Below, one piece after another: positions 34,825 through 43,404 of a stretch of 46,065 bases of DNA. The stretch is taken from NCBI GenBank assembly GCA_012513605.1, contig JAAZBV010000141.1, forward strand, positions 1 to 46,065. The letters are read 5' to 3'. The translations under genes and the position numbers were made by a program. The notes beneath the pieces are model-generated. The model made no database searches and was not told the origin of the DNA. It saw only the letters and a list, made by a program, of their open reading frames with translations. The DNA is from Desulfatiglans sp. Lineage in GTDB: Bacteria > Desulfobacterota > DSM-4660 > Desulfatiglandales > HGW-15. Position 1 is the first letter of the stretch. Every line of letters starts with the position of its first letter.

Positions 34825-35424
34825 GTGTCTAATAGATCAAATATGGCCGATTCAGATGAAGATAGGCTGGTATTGGACCTTAAAAACCGGGATGAAAAGG
34901 CCTATGGAATGCTTGTCTCCCAGTATCAGGCGAAACTTAGGAATGTCGCCTACGGGATAACCCTTGATGCAGAGGAAAGCGCTGATATTATTCAGGATGT
35001 TTTTCTTAAGGCCTATACTGGAATAGAAAGATTCAAGGGCGAATCATCCCTTTATACCTGGTTGAGGCGTATTACGATAAATGAGAGCCTTAACTGGGTA
35101 AGGAAATGGAAAAGGCGTTTCAGGTGGCAGCATCAGTCCATTGATCAGGAGGAGGGAAACGCCCCTGATCTGGTCTCGGACAGGCCCGACCCTGAAGAGA
35201 GCCTGGACAACAGGCAGCTCTCCGGGATGGTAAAAAAGGCACTTGAGAGTCTTCCTGAAAAGGCGAGGACGATCCTGATCTTAAAGGAGGTTGAAGGGTT
35301 ATCCTATGATGAGATAGGCGAGCTCATGGGGATCAACAAGGGGACTGTAAGTTCAAGGATATTTTATGCGCGTGAAAAATTAAGGGAATCTCTTAAAGGT
35401 GTTGAAAGTGAAGGCCAACAATGA
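34825..35424 (+). CDS. ECF (RpoE-like) sigma factor
   Basis: A 199-residue group 4 sigma factor. Region 2 reads EESADIIQDVFLKAYTGIER with FKGESSLYTWLRRITINESL (about residues 50-90). Region 4 has LPEKARTILILKEVEGLSYD and EIGELMGINKGTVSSRIFYA (helix-turn-helix, about 144-187). It overlaps the downstream anti-sigma gene, the standard arrangement. The start is uncertain: GTG 34825 gives full length with little ribosome-binding sequence, and ATG 34843 is the alternative. GAATTT (34805) and TCTAA (34828), 17 bp apart, resemble an ECF-type promoter that would allow self-activation but would require the ATG start. Confidence 0.92.
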   Translation: MSNRSNMADSDEDRLVLDLKNRDEKAYGMLVSQYQAKLRNVAYGITLDAEESADIIQDVFLKAYTGIERFKGESSLYTWLRRITINESLNWVRKWKRRFRWQHQSIDQEEGNAPDLVSDRPDPEESLDNRQLSGMVKKALESLPEKARTILILKEVEGLSYDEIGELMGINKGTVSSRIFYAREKLRESLKGVESEGQQ

Positions 35425-35872
35425 AATAATATGCGGCACCGAAATAATAAGCCGGTTCATGGATAATGAGCTCCACGGGGATGATCTTATTACAGTGGAG
35501 AAACACATTGATTCCTGTGAATCATGCAGGAAACGGCTTGATATTTACAGCAAGATCGGTTCGGGCCTGAATTCTTTTATAAACGCTGAAGCTTCGCTGC
35601 AAGGTCAGGAGATTGTAGAAGGGGTTATCAGCAGGATCAGGCAGAAGGGCAACTGGTTACAGGGTTTCAAGGAACTGGTTCTTTCAAGAAGGACCTTTAT
35701 ACCTGCAGGAGTCGCTTTGTCTATTGCACTGGCATCATTGATATTTCTTAACAACCCTGCACCTGCCGGACCAAGCGCTATAATATCATCCCTTTCAGGG
35801 ACAGGTTCTTTAACGATAGTTGTGACACCTGAAACAAGACAAACCATCTTATGGGTTAATGAAAATGGATAA
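35408..35872 (+). CDS. Anti-sigma factor with ZAS-type zinc finger
   Basis: A 154-residue membrane protein. VEKHIDSCESCRKRL (about residues 32-46) gives the H-x3-C-x2-C zinc-binding motif of ZAS anti-sigma factors. One membrane helix (IPAGVALSIALASLIFL, about 99-115) leads to a short periplasmic tail. The start is GTG 35408, with AAAGG 8 nt upstream; it overlaps the sigma gene by 17 nt. It should hold the ECF factor at the membrane until a periplasmic signal releases it. The downstream secreted protein gene overlaps its 3' end by 14 nt. Confidence 0.85.
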   Translation: MKANNEIICGTEIISRFMDNELHGDDLITVEKHIDSCESCRKRLDIYSKIGSGLNSFINAEASLQGQEIVEGVISRIRQKGNWLQGFKELVLSRRTFIPAGVALSIALASLIFLNNPAPAGPSAIISSLSGTGSLTIVVTPETRQTILWVNENG

Positions 35873-36338
35873 AATGAAAACTAAATATCGGGCTCCTCTG
35901 CTTATAACCTTCTTATTCTTTGTTATTTCACTCCTGTTACTGCCTTCTTCACCTGCATGGTCGGGCACCAATATCAGGATTACTGTAAAGACCATACTGG
36001 CGTCAGAGAAAGGCAATTCTGTAGACCCTGGTCTTAATGATATTGTGCGTGAGCTGCAATCCCTTTTCAGGTACTCTTCCTATAAGTTTTTAGGTGAAAA
36101 GGGGCTTTCTCTTTCATTGAACAGCAAAGGGGTTGTTTCGCTCCCTGAGCAGGTCACCATGAATATCTCCTCTATGGGTATTGAGGGGGACAGGGCTGTT
36201 CTTGACATAGAGATATTAAGGGGCGGGAGCCGGATTATACAGACAGTAATCAAGCTCAGAAACAACAGCAGTATAAACATAGGCGGCCCTGAATATAAAG
36301 GCGGTAACCTCCTCTTTAATATCTTTGCCTCTTTTTAA
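35859..36338 (+). CDS. Secreted protein of unknown function in sigma/anti-sigma operon
   Basis: A 159-residue protein with a signal peptide (LLITFLFFVISLLLLPSSPA, ending about residue 34). A probable beta-sandwich follows, with IRITVKTILASEKG and VTMNISSMGIEGDRAVLDIE strands. I do not recognise the family. It begins 14 nt inside the anti-sigma gene (ATG 35859; ATG 35874 is an alternative), so the three are coupled. Its position suggests that it is an envelope sensor, a modulator of the anti-sigma factor, or the main regulon member. Confidence 0.75.
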   Translation: MKMDKMKTKYRAPLLITFLFFVISLLLLPSSPAWSGTNIRITVKTILASEKGNSVDPGLNDIVRELQSLFRYSSYKFLGEKGLSLSLNSKGVVSLPEQVTMNISSMGIEGDRAVLDIEILRGGSRIIQTVIKLRNNSSINIGGPEYKGGNLLFNIFASF

Positions 36339-36501
36339 AGTATTTATCTCCATAAATTTTTGAAACAAAAAATCTATAATGATTTTTGCCTCTATTAATC
36401 AGACAGTGATATTCCGCCCTGATACTTAATTGACCATGCAGCACTCTTTAAATATTCCTGTTTCAGATCCACACATAGACCAAGAAGCACACACTTATTA
36501 A

Positions 36502-36708
36502 CTGGCAAAGAGGCAGGAAGGAAACAAATTTTTCTACAAACCGACAAAACCGCGCAGCCACGCTGCTGGCGCCCTTGTTTTCGATATTGGAGATCGGATT
36601 TTTGGGGGCTCCTGTGTTGAAATGGTAAAAGCCTTTTTTAATCATTCTACTGTTACACCGGATGAGCTAAGACAGTTACAGGAACTTATCGATAAATATA
36701 AGGAGTGA
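36502..36708 (+). pseudogene. C-terminal remnant of a BlaI/MecI-family repressor
   Basis: From 36502 to the TGA at 36706 one frame reads RQEGNKFFYKP, then DIGDRIFGGSCVEMVKAF and TVTPDELRQLQELIDKYK. This is the recognisable end of BlaI/MecI/CopY repressors. The N-terminal winged helix is missing: a TAA lies in frame at 36499 and the upstream sequence does not encode it in any frame. It is followed 4 bp later by an M56-like gene, the normal BlaI-BlaR order. The 36339-36501 stretch otherwise holds nothing I can identify; TTGACC at 36430 with TATTCC 17 bp later could be its old promoter. Confidence 0.75.
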
Positions 36709-36712
36709 GTAA

Positions 36713-37981
36713 ATGCATATTCCCTCTTTTATGCTGAACAATGATATGGCAGGCCTGCTGATCACCCTGGCAGGTCAATCAATCCTGATTTCTCTTATCG
36801 GGCTTACAGTCCTTAAGGTATTATCCAGAAGCTCTGCCCCTGTGCGCAGTCTCGTATGCAGCCCTACAATGATTGCGCTTGGCTTGACACTCGTGATCTC
36901 CATTGGATTTTATATGAAAGGCATTTCATGGTCTCAGGCAACTCTTCCATTTATTAATGAGCATCACACAAAAAACAGCATTTTACTGCCTCCAGATCAA
37001 AATACTGCTATCTTACAAAAAAGGTGTGTTTGATCAGCAGTTATCCAACTGCTGTTGATTTGGCTGGCAGCCATTTTAATTTAAGAAAAAGTGTAGAGAA
37101 GATTCTTTCAAAAAAAAGGAGTATTGCCATGGGGACAAAACTGCATCTTAAGGTAATAGGCTCTTCAATATCTCTTGTTCTTGTATTTGGCATTGCCGGG
37201 ATTCATGCCCGTAGTAGTGCGGCGAAAAATGATGATGCTGGGCTGTATTTTCTTCGCGGTAATCTCCATATGGATAAAAGGCATATGGAGAGGCAATAAA
37301 TGATTACACGAAGGCGATAGAGATAAACCCTGATGATGTTACAGCCTACAATAACCGTGGGCTGGCATATGCGAATATGGGAGAACATGAACAGGCTATA
37401 AAGGACTATAATGTGGCTATAAAGAGAGCTCCTGAAAAGATCAGTGCGTACATTAACCGGGGCAATGCCTATTACTCAAGACAATCGTATCGAAGGCCAT
37501 TTCCGATTATTCCAGGGCTATTAAAATAAACTCCGAATTCTCATTGGCATACGTAAACAGGGGCATTGCCTATTATCAGAGAAGCAGCTTCAGCAATGCT
37601 ATTAACGACTTTTCAAAGACGATTGAACTGGATAACAGAGAACCAGGGGTTTACCTGCTTCGCGGCAATGCATATTACAGTAAACGCGAATACAGGCAGG
37701 CAATTAATGACTATAATAAGGCGCTGGAAATAAACCCTGATTACTATGCAGCATATAATTATAGATCTGATCTATATTCCATGATGGGCAATATGGTTGA
37801 ATATAAAAACGATAGGATTATGGCCGAGAAGTTGAATCTATCCATACATAATGCACAAGTGGAATCCAGAGCTTTAATGTACTTAAGGGAGACATTAGGG
37901 CATCGTGTAGATAGAAGCAGCCATACTGAATGTAGCAATTGTGATAGTTCATGGGCGGAAATAACACGGGGGTCATATTAA
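36713..37981 (+). pseudogene. Frameshifted M56 (BlaR1-like) membrane segment + TPR gene
   Basis: Pieces of one gene lie in several frames. 36713-37033 encodes two membrane helices (LAGQSILISLIGLTVLKVL and PTMIALGLTLVISIGFYMKG) resembling the start of M56/BlaR1 sensors, then stops. A second frame (37034-37299) supplies another helix, HLKVIGSSISLVLVFGIAG, and enters tetratricopeptide repeats. The TPRs shift frame near 37275 (AAAAGG) and again near 37494 (CGAAGG), and continue from 37496 to 37981, with about six repeats such as AYNNRGLAYANMGEHEQAIK. The HExxH protease core is absent. Multiple lesions plus an internal deletion argue for decay rather than a single sequencing error. The last 438 nt could still be translated. 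Confidence 0.75.
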
Positions 37982-38104
37982 AGAAGCAAGGTAAGATAAA
38001 ATGCAGCCCGGCTAATATAAAGTGCAGTTTTCTACTGTAATTAACCTGTATATTTTATGATGTATACAGATATAGTTTTCTGCATTAAAGTAATATTAAA
38101 TCCT

Positions 38105-38131
38105 GGGGGATCCCCCTGTACTTTACAGGGG
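38105..38131. repeat. Two overlapping, mutually exclusive hairpins
   Basis: GGGGGATCCCCC (38105-38116) is a perfect 12-nt palindrome. CCCCTGTA-ctt-TACAGGGG (38113-38131) is a perfect 8-bp stem that shares four bases with it. Only one can form at a time. No T-run follows. It may be an old terminator of the TPR gene or a mobile palindrome. Confidence 0.5.
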
Positions 38132-38305
38132 TAAATATGCTTTGGTTATGCCTTAAAATATTTTTTGCTAATAAAATATATCCATATTATAGTGCATAAC
38201 CATTGTGCCGCTTGATTATATCCCCATAGTACCAACCCGGGCGGCATCGTTTAACCCGATTGTATGTAGAATAAAGCAAAGCCTTAATTATCTTTTGTAT
38301 TAACT

Positions 38306-38392
38306 ATGTGTTTTGAACCTGTAACAGGGGATCTCAAGATTAAGGTTTCAATTGACGGTGAAGAACATGGATTTACTTTTGCACGAAAATAG
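38306..38392 (+). pseudogene. 3'-end fragment of a second copy of the lipoprotein gene
   Basis: The frame ending at TAG 38390 reads GDLKIKVSIDGEEHGFTFAR. It is near-identical to the end of the lipoprotein at 41827-42519 (GDFKISVSIDGEEHLFTFNR); the DNA is about 75% identical by eye over 60 bp. An ATG at 38306 is in frame, but the product would be only 28 residues. It lies just upstream of the RCC1-ankyrin gene, whereas the intact copy lies just downstream, showing that the unit was once tandemly repeated. Confidence 0.75.
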
Positions 38393-38444
38393 ACAAGGCA
38401 TACCTTGTCTCTACAAAAATATCGGTCGGGAGTAAATCCCGACC
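38391..38444. repeat. Double REP-like hairpin
   Basis: AGACAAGG-cata-CCTTGTCT (38391-38410) and GGTCGGG-agtaaat-CCCGACC (38424-38444) are two perfect hairpins. Each belongs to a common dispersed palindrome type ('GAGACAAGGTATGCCTTGTC' and 'GTCGGGATTTACTCCCGAC'). They begin exactly at the end of the lipoprotein fragment. Confidence 0.7.
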
Positions 38445-38622
38445 CTACTAAAAACTCATTAACGATATGTATATCTTTAGTGATTTAGGGATTATGAAAC
38501 AGCCTGTTCGCAGGAATGGCAAAAAAAGTGTAAAAATGTTTTCACTGGCAACCTCCCAGGTGAGGTTTCCTGACAATAAGTCTGTTGTAAGGACAACATG
38601 AAACTTAATTATGGGAAATAAT

Positions 38623-41600
38623 ATGAGGACACTTATAGTTCAAATACTCAGGATCTCTCTGCTTGCCATGATTCTTTATAACCTTTGCTCTGTAACTACA
38701 CCTTTTTGTCAAATATTCGCTGAAACAGTTGAAGCTGGCGCGGAAATCAGGCAGGAAACCAGTGTTAAAGCGAAAGATACAACAACAAAGATCGCCTCAA
38801 TATCACTGGCTGCCGGTCTTTATCACAGCCTGTATATTAAAACCGATGGCACACTCTGGGCTGTTGGATACAATAATAACGGTCAGCTCGGCGATGGCGC
38901 CACGGATTCACGCAGCACACCGGTGTATATTGCCGGTGATGTAAAACAGGCAGCAGCAGGTAATGTCCACAGCCTGTTTTTAAAGCAGGATGGCACCTTG
39001 TGGGCCATGGGTAATAACAGGTATGGACAACTGGGTGATGGAACCAGCGAAACAAGGTTAAGGCCTGTTCTTGTTGCGGAAGGTGTTTCTCAAATAGCAG
39101 CGGGCGCCTTTCACAGCCTTTTTATAAAAAATGACAACACACTCTGGGCAATGGGCAGAAATGAAGATGGACAACTGGGTGATGGCTCCAGGTTTACTAG
39201 AAACAGACCAATAATGGTTGCTACGGATGTGAAGCAGGTCTCAGCAGGCGTTGTCCACACCCTGTTTTTAAAAAATGATGACAGCTTATGGGGTATGGGC
39301 CTTAATGCGGAAGGCAGGCTTGGTGCGAGAAGGGATAAGATCAACCCTTCGCCGTTTCCTATTACAGGGGATGTTGCGAGGATTTCGGCAGGAGGCACCT
39401 TCAGCCTGTTCGTGGGTAAAGACGGCGGTCTATGGGTTATGGGAAACAACAAATATGGACAGCTTGGTGTTAAGAATATTGATAATATCGGAATGCCTGC
39501 AAGGATCGCAAATGGGGTTATTGATGTTTCCGGGGGGATGAGCCACAGCCTGTTTATCAAGAAAGATAACAGCGTATGGGGCATGGGCGCTAATTACTCG
39601 TATCAGTTGGGAAGTGATAAAGGCAGTCGGATTTCCCATCCGGTTCAGGTTTCAGAGGAGGCGGTTAGAATAGCGGCAGGCGGCGCACACAGCCTTTTTG
39701 TGAAAAAAAACGGCACACTATGGGCAGCAGGGTCAAACTACCTGGGCCAGCTTGGAGACAGTACAACCACGGACTTTAAGACACTAAAACAGATAGAAAA
39801 CAGGCTAGCCCGCGAGGTCTTACAGATGACCGGTTTTACCTTCAGGGACATGCCGCTCTATCAGCCCCCTGAGAAAGCCCGCAAGCGGGATACTATAAGC
39901 AGTTCTCATGCAGAGGCTGAAAAGAATGAAGAGGAGGCCATGCCGGATTTTATGAAGGACGATGCCCTGTTCAGAAAGATCTTTCTGGAAAAGAGCGTGA
40001 ATGTTGATCAGGGAAATATAGACAGGAAAGCAGCCCTTATGTGGGCGGCATGGAGCGGGTATACTGATGTGGCAGCAAGTCTTATTGATTATGGAGTCAA
40101 TGTCAACACAAAGTATGGAGACAGCAATATAACGGCCCTCTGGGCCGCGTCACGGAACGGTCATACTGATGTCGCGAGGCTGCTTATTGATAAAGGGGCC
40201 CGTGTAAACGCAAAGGTGTCAAAGGATATTGATGATCTGGTGCCTGAAAAAGAGAATGAAGATGACAGGGAGGATGAAAGGCTGAAGCGCCAGAGAAAAA
40301 GCACGGGTCGGTTTTTAACTATGCATGGGGATAAAATAATAAAATCAGCTCCGGAAGCTGGGATAATTGTAGATGAATTAATTGATGACTCTTTAAGAAC
40401 TGAAAAAGGAGGTTCGCCACTCTGGATAGCCTCGCGGATGGGACACAGGGATGTGGTTGAGCTTCTTATTGAAAAGGGCGCAAGAGTCAATGTCATAAAC
40501 ATAACCGGCAAAGGTACAACCCCTCTCTATGCCGCATCAGAAAAGGGTCACAGGGATATTGCGGAGATCCTAATTTTAAATGGTGCTGAAGTGAATGAAA
40601 CCAGCTTCGATTTGACAACCCCCCTCTGGATAGCATCAAAAAACGGGCACCCTGAGGTGGTAAGGCTTCTTATTGAAAAAGGCGCCAATGTGGATGTTTA
40701 TACAAAAACAGATAAAAAAACCGCCCTTTTTCTTGCATCAGAAAAGGGTTATGCAGATGTTGTCAGGCTCCTTATAGAGAACGGTGCAAACGTTGATTTT
40801 ATCCCGCCACGCTCCACTGACACAAAAACACCCTTCTGGATTGCACTGGAAAACGGCCATTCGGATTCGGCAAGGCTCCTTCTTGAAAAAGGCGCTAGGG
40901 TGGAGGGGGTAGGCAATATATTGCGTGAATCGGCCCTGATAGTCGCAACAAAGCAGGGCATGACAGATATTGTCAGGGTTCTTCTGGAAAGAGGCGCAAG
41001 AATAAATCAAAAAACAATCCACGGTATAACCGCATTTATACTGGCTCTGGAAAACAGGCATACCGAAATAATAAAACTGTTCATAGAATATGGCGCTGAT
41101 GTGAATGCAAGGCTTCGCGACGGAACAACACCCCTTATGATTGCGGCGAACATGGGTGATTTTGAACTGGTGAAATTTCTTCTGGAAAATGGGGCAAGGA
41201 TAAATGAGAAGGCGCGAAATGGCACAACCGCCCTCTGGATGGCAGTTACAAGAAGACACAGCCCTGTTGCGAGACTCCTTATTGAAAATGGCGCGCAGGT
41301 AAACATTATAAACAGGGACAATGATGCCTCTGTATTAATGATAGCGTCTGAGGTCGGGTTAAGGGACATAGCAGAACTACTCATACTTAAAGGAGCAGAG
41401 GTTAACCAGAAGACAAGAGAAGGGGTGACGGCCCTCTGGATAGCGGCCCAGGAGGGGAACGCAGATATTGTAAGGATGCTTGTAAGAAAAAATGCTGAAA
41501 TAGGTGTTGCAAGAAGAGGTGACAACAGGACAGCATTGTGGATGGCATCCCAGAACGGACACACCGATGTTGTAAAAGCCCTTGTTGAAAACGGAGCAAT

Positions 41601-41814
41601 CACAGATATAAGGGCATCTGACGGGTCAACCGCACTTATGATTGCATCCCAGAATGGACACACTGAGATAGTAAGGCTTCTCTGTGAATGGGGGTCTGAT
41701 ACAAATCTCATGGTGGCTATAGGAGGAAAAGAGTATTCAGCACTTATGCTGGCTGAAAGAAACAGATGGAAAGAGGCATCAGGTGTTCTTGAGAGTGTTG
41801 GGGCGAAGGAATAA
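38623..41814 (+). CDS. Exported RCC1-like propeller + ankyrin-repeat protein
   Basis: A 1063-residue exported protein. The signal peptide (LIVQILRISLLAMILYNLC) ends near residue 34. Residues about 60-390 hold seven repeats of the type HSLF-x-K-x-DGTLWAMG-x-N-x-GQLGDG, one for each blade of a closed seven-bladed RCC1-type beta-propeller. From about 450 to the end there are sixteen ankyrin repeats (for example TTPLWIASKNGHPEVVRLLI), with a charged insert between repeats 2 and 3 (about residues 530-590). Both folds mediate protein binding; no enzyme motif is seen. I prefer ATG 38623 (GGGAA just upstream) over ATG 38611. The lipoprotein gene begins 12 nt after the stop, and the Ton genes follow in the same direction, so a single operon is likely. 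Ankyrin repeats are unusual in an exported bacterial protein; a role in cell-surface or host interaction is inference. Confidence 0.85.
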   Translation: MRTLIVQILRISLLAMILYNLCSVTTPFCQIFAETVEAGAEIRQETSVKAKDTTTKIASISLAAGLYHSLYIKTDGTLWAVGYNNNGQLGDGATDSRSTPVYIAGDVKQAAAGNVHSLFLKQDGTLWAMGNNRYGQLGDGTSETRLRPVLVAEGVSQIAAGAFHSLFIKNDNTLWAMGRNEDGQLGDGSRFTRNRPIMVATDVKQVSAGVVHTLFLKNDDSLWGMGLNAEGRLGARRDKINPSPFPITGDVARISAGGTFSLFVGKDGGLWVMGNNKYGQLGVKNIDNIGMPARIANGVIDVSGGMSHSLFIKKDNSVWGMGANYSYQLGSDKGSRISHPVQVSEEAVRIAAGGAHSLFVKKNGTLWAAGSNYLGQLGDSTTTDFKTLKQIENRLAREVLQMTGFTFRDMPLYQPPEKARKRDTISSSHAEAEKNEEEAMPDFMKDDALFRKIFLEKSVNVDQGNIDRKAALMWAAWSGYTDVAASLIDYGVNVNTKYGDSNITALWAASRNGHTDVARLLIDKGARVNAKVSKDIDDLVPEKENEDDREDERLKRQRKSTGRFLTMHGDKIIKSAPEAGIIVDELIDDSLRTEKGGSPLWIASRMGHRDVVELLIEKGARVNVINITGKGTTPLYAASEKGHRDIAEILILNGAEVNETSFDLTTPLWIASKNGHPEVVRLLIEKGANVDVYTKTDKKTALFLASEKGYADVVRLLIENGANVDFIPPRSTDTKTPFWIALENGHSDSARLLLEKGARVEGVGNILRESALIVATKQGMTDIVRVLLERGARINQKTIHGITAFILALENRHTEIIKLFIEYGADVNARLRDGTTPLMIAANMGDFELVKFLLENGARINEKARNGTTALWMAVTRRHSPVARLLIENGAQVNIINRDNDASVLMIASEVGLRDIAELLILKGAEVNQKTREGVTALWIAAQEGNADIVRMLVRKNAEIGVARRGDNRTALWMASQNGHTDVVKALVENGAITDIRASDGSTALMIASQNGHTEIVRLLCEWGSDTNLMVAIGGKEYSALMLAERNRWKEASGVLESVGAKE

Positions 41815-41826
41815 CAGGGGTTAATT

Positions 41827-42519
41827 ATGAAAATCAATTTTATGTTTTTACTGATATTGTCAATATTGTTTTTACATGGATGTGCCACAACCCATAAGAT
41901 GGAATTAACTGCCGTTGCATTGCCGGATCAGAAGACAGACCCCTATGGCGCGGTAGTCTCGGAAAAATGGCACATGGTTTCAATCGCACCCTATAAGAAA
42001 TTATCCTATATGAATGACAACGCCATATTTAATGTTATCGTTGAAAATGGCGGAGAGGAGCCAATAACAATAGGCAATGAAAACATCTCCATGATATTTG
42101 AAGGGCATGATAAAAAGCGGACGGTTAAAAAACTGGATGTGCTGTCTGCAAGGGAATTCATGAACGATGTTTTGTATAAATACCAGAAAAGAATGATAAA
42201 TGATATGGTTTATTTCACTCGGGATAATGATTATATTTACGCGGATAGTGGTCTTTTTAATGTCATTTTTGCTAATGTTCCTAATGGCTATTCTATGTCT
42301 CGATATTTGACGTTAAAGGAAACTTCTAGAAAATTGAAAACACTGAGAGAAACTTTACCCGACCTCATTTTAAACCAAAAGACCATAATGCCCCGTGAAA
42401 GTATAGCCGCATTAATATCCTGCCGAACAAATGAAATTCCTCGTGGGATAAAAGGGGATTTTAAGATCAGCGTTTCAATTGATGGAGAAGAACATTTATT
42501 TACTTTCAATCGCAGGTGA
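41827..42519 (+). CDS. Lipoprotein of unknown function
   Basis: A 230-residue lipoprotein. The signal ends in LFLHGCATT with lipobox LHGC, so Cys19 should be acylated. The mature part looks beta-rich (NAIFNVIVENGGEEPITIGNE is an immunoglobulin-like strand pair) and ends with VSIDGEEHLFTFNRR. I do not recognise the family. It starts 12 nt after the RCC1-ankyrin gene and 45 nt before exbB, so it is probably co-transcribed with both. A degraded second copy of its 3' end lies at 38306. It may be the outer- or inner-membrane partner of the exported propeller protein. Confidence 0.8.
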   Translation: MKINFMFLLILSILFLHGCATTHKMELTAVALPDQKTDPYGAVVSEKWHMVSIAPYKKLSYMNDNAIFNVIVENGGEEPITIGNENISMIFEGHDKKRTVKKLDVLSAREFMNDVLYKYQKRMINDMVYFTRDNDYIYADSGLFNVIFANVPNGYSMSRYLTLKETSRKLKTLRETLPDLILNQKTIMPRESIAALISCRTNEIPRGIKGDFKISVSIDGEEHLFTFNRR

Positions 42520-42564
42520 TAACAGAAATTAATCAAATAACATGGAGAAGGAGAGACAATCAAA

Positions 42565-43392
42565 ATGGGACTTCTAAATACACTGGAAAAATCAATGCCC
42601 TCTTTTCAAAAAACCAGCACATTTTTTGCGACAATTGTGATCCCTGTTGAGCTTGTCGTTGGCATTATAGTCTATAAATATATCCTTGGTGACCCTTCCC
42701 ATTTTGTGGATAATAACCCGTTAAATCACCCCCTTTCAGGTGATATACTGGGGATGATGTATAAAGGCGGAGACACAGTGCCAGTCATTATAACCTATTT
42801 TATGGTGGTGCTGACCTTTTTGATTGAGAGGATATGGACCCTTAAAAAGGCCAGGGGGAATGGGAACCCTGCACAATTTGTAGCGAGGGTGAAGAGGCTT
42901 ATATCCGCCCATGATATTGATGCTGCAAAAAAAGAGTGTGACCTGCAGCAGGGGTCAATAGCAAGTGTATTAAGGGCAGGGCTTGATAAATTTCAGGAAC
43001 TTGAAAACCGCAAAGAACTCGACTTTGACAAAAAAAACCTTTCTCTCCAGAAAGAGCTTGAAGATGCGGCTGATATGGAACTCCCCATGCTTGAAAAAAA
43101 TATCATTATACTTTCTACCATTGCCTCACTTTCAACCCTCACCGGGCTTCTTGGGACTGTTATAGGTATGGTCAAGGCCTTTGCCGCACTTGCCCATTCA
43201 GGCGCACCCGATGCCCTTGGTCTTGCAACAGGCATATCAGAGGCATTAATGAGCACGGCACTGGGCATGATCACCTCCATGCTGGCCATAATCTTCTACA
43301 GTTATGTCACTACACGGATAGATCATATAATGTACCATACAGCCGAGGCCGGGCAGATGATTGTCCGCACCTTCAACAGCAGTGTTGAATAA
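42565..43392 (+). CDS. exbB: ExbB/TolQ-family proton channel, Bacteroidota type
   Basis: A 275-residue MotA/TolQ/ExbB protein. It has an extra N-terminal helix (FFATIVIPVELVVGIIVYKY) and a loop with DNNPLNHPLSGDILGMMYKG before the common core. This layout is typical of Bacteroidota ExbB. The core has VPVIITYFMVVLTFLIERIW, then TIASLSTLTGLLGTVIGMVK with GISEALMSTALGMITSMLAI, the conserved pore helices. It supplies proton-motive energy to TonB with the two ExbD proteins downstream. GGAGA precedes the ATG. A MotA or TolQ role is less likely given the TonB partner. Confidence 0.9.
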   Translation: MGLLNTLEKSMPSFQKTSTFFATIVIPVELVVGIIVYKYILGDPSHFVDNNPLNHPLSGDILGMMYKGGDTVPVIITYFMVVLTFLIERIWTLKKARGNGNPAQFVARVKRLISAHDIDAAKKECDLQQGSIASVLRAGLDKFQELENRKELDFDKKNLSLQKELEDAADMELPMLEKNIIILSTIASLSTLTGLLGTVIGMVKAFAALAHSGAPDALGLATGISEALMSTALGMITSMLAIIFYSYVTTRIDHIMYHTAEAGQMIVRTFNSSVE

Positions 43393-43404
43393 CCGGGGTT
43401 CCAC

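Larger units (their letters stand above)
37982..38622. other. 640-bp gap with hairpins and a gene fragment
   Basis: Non-coding overall. It contains overlapping hairpins at 38105-38131, an inverted pair TGGTTATGC/GCATAACCA at 38143-38151 and 38194-38202, a lipoprotein-gene fragment at 38306-38392 and a double REP-like hairpin at 38391-38444. The sequence from 38445 to the RCC1 gene shows no ORF and no clear promoter. Confidence 0.55.

Noticed and set aside
36713-37033. Short intact membrane protein gene
   Set aside because: Its helices, the adjacent BlaI remnant and the continuing frames fit a broken M56-like gene better than a stand-alone gene.
38391-38444. Double hairpin as a transcription terminator
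   Set aside because: No T-run follows either stem and both match dispersed palindrome types.
41007-41888. 293-codon minus-strand frame opposite the ankyrin repeats
   Set aside because: A shadow created by the repeated codon pattern of the ankyrin gene; its 'protein' only mirrors that periodicity.
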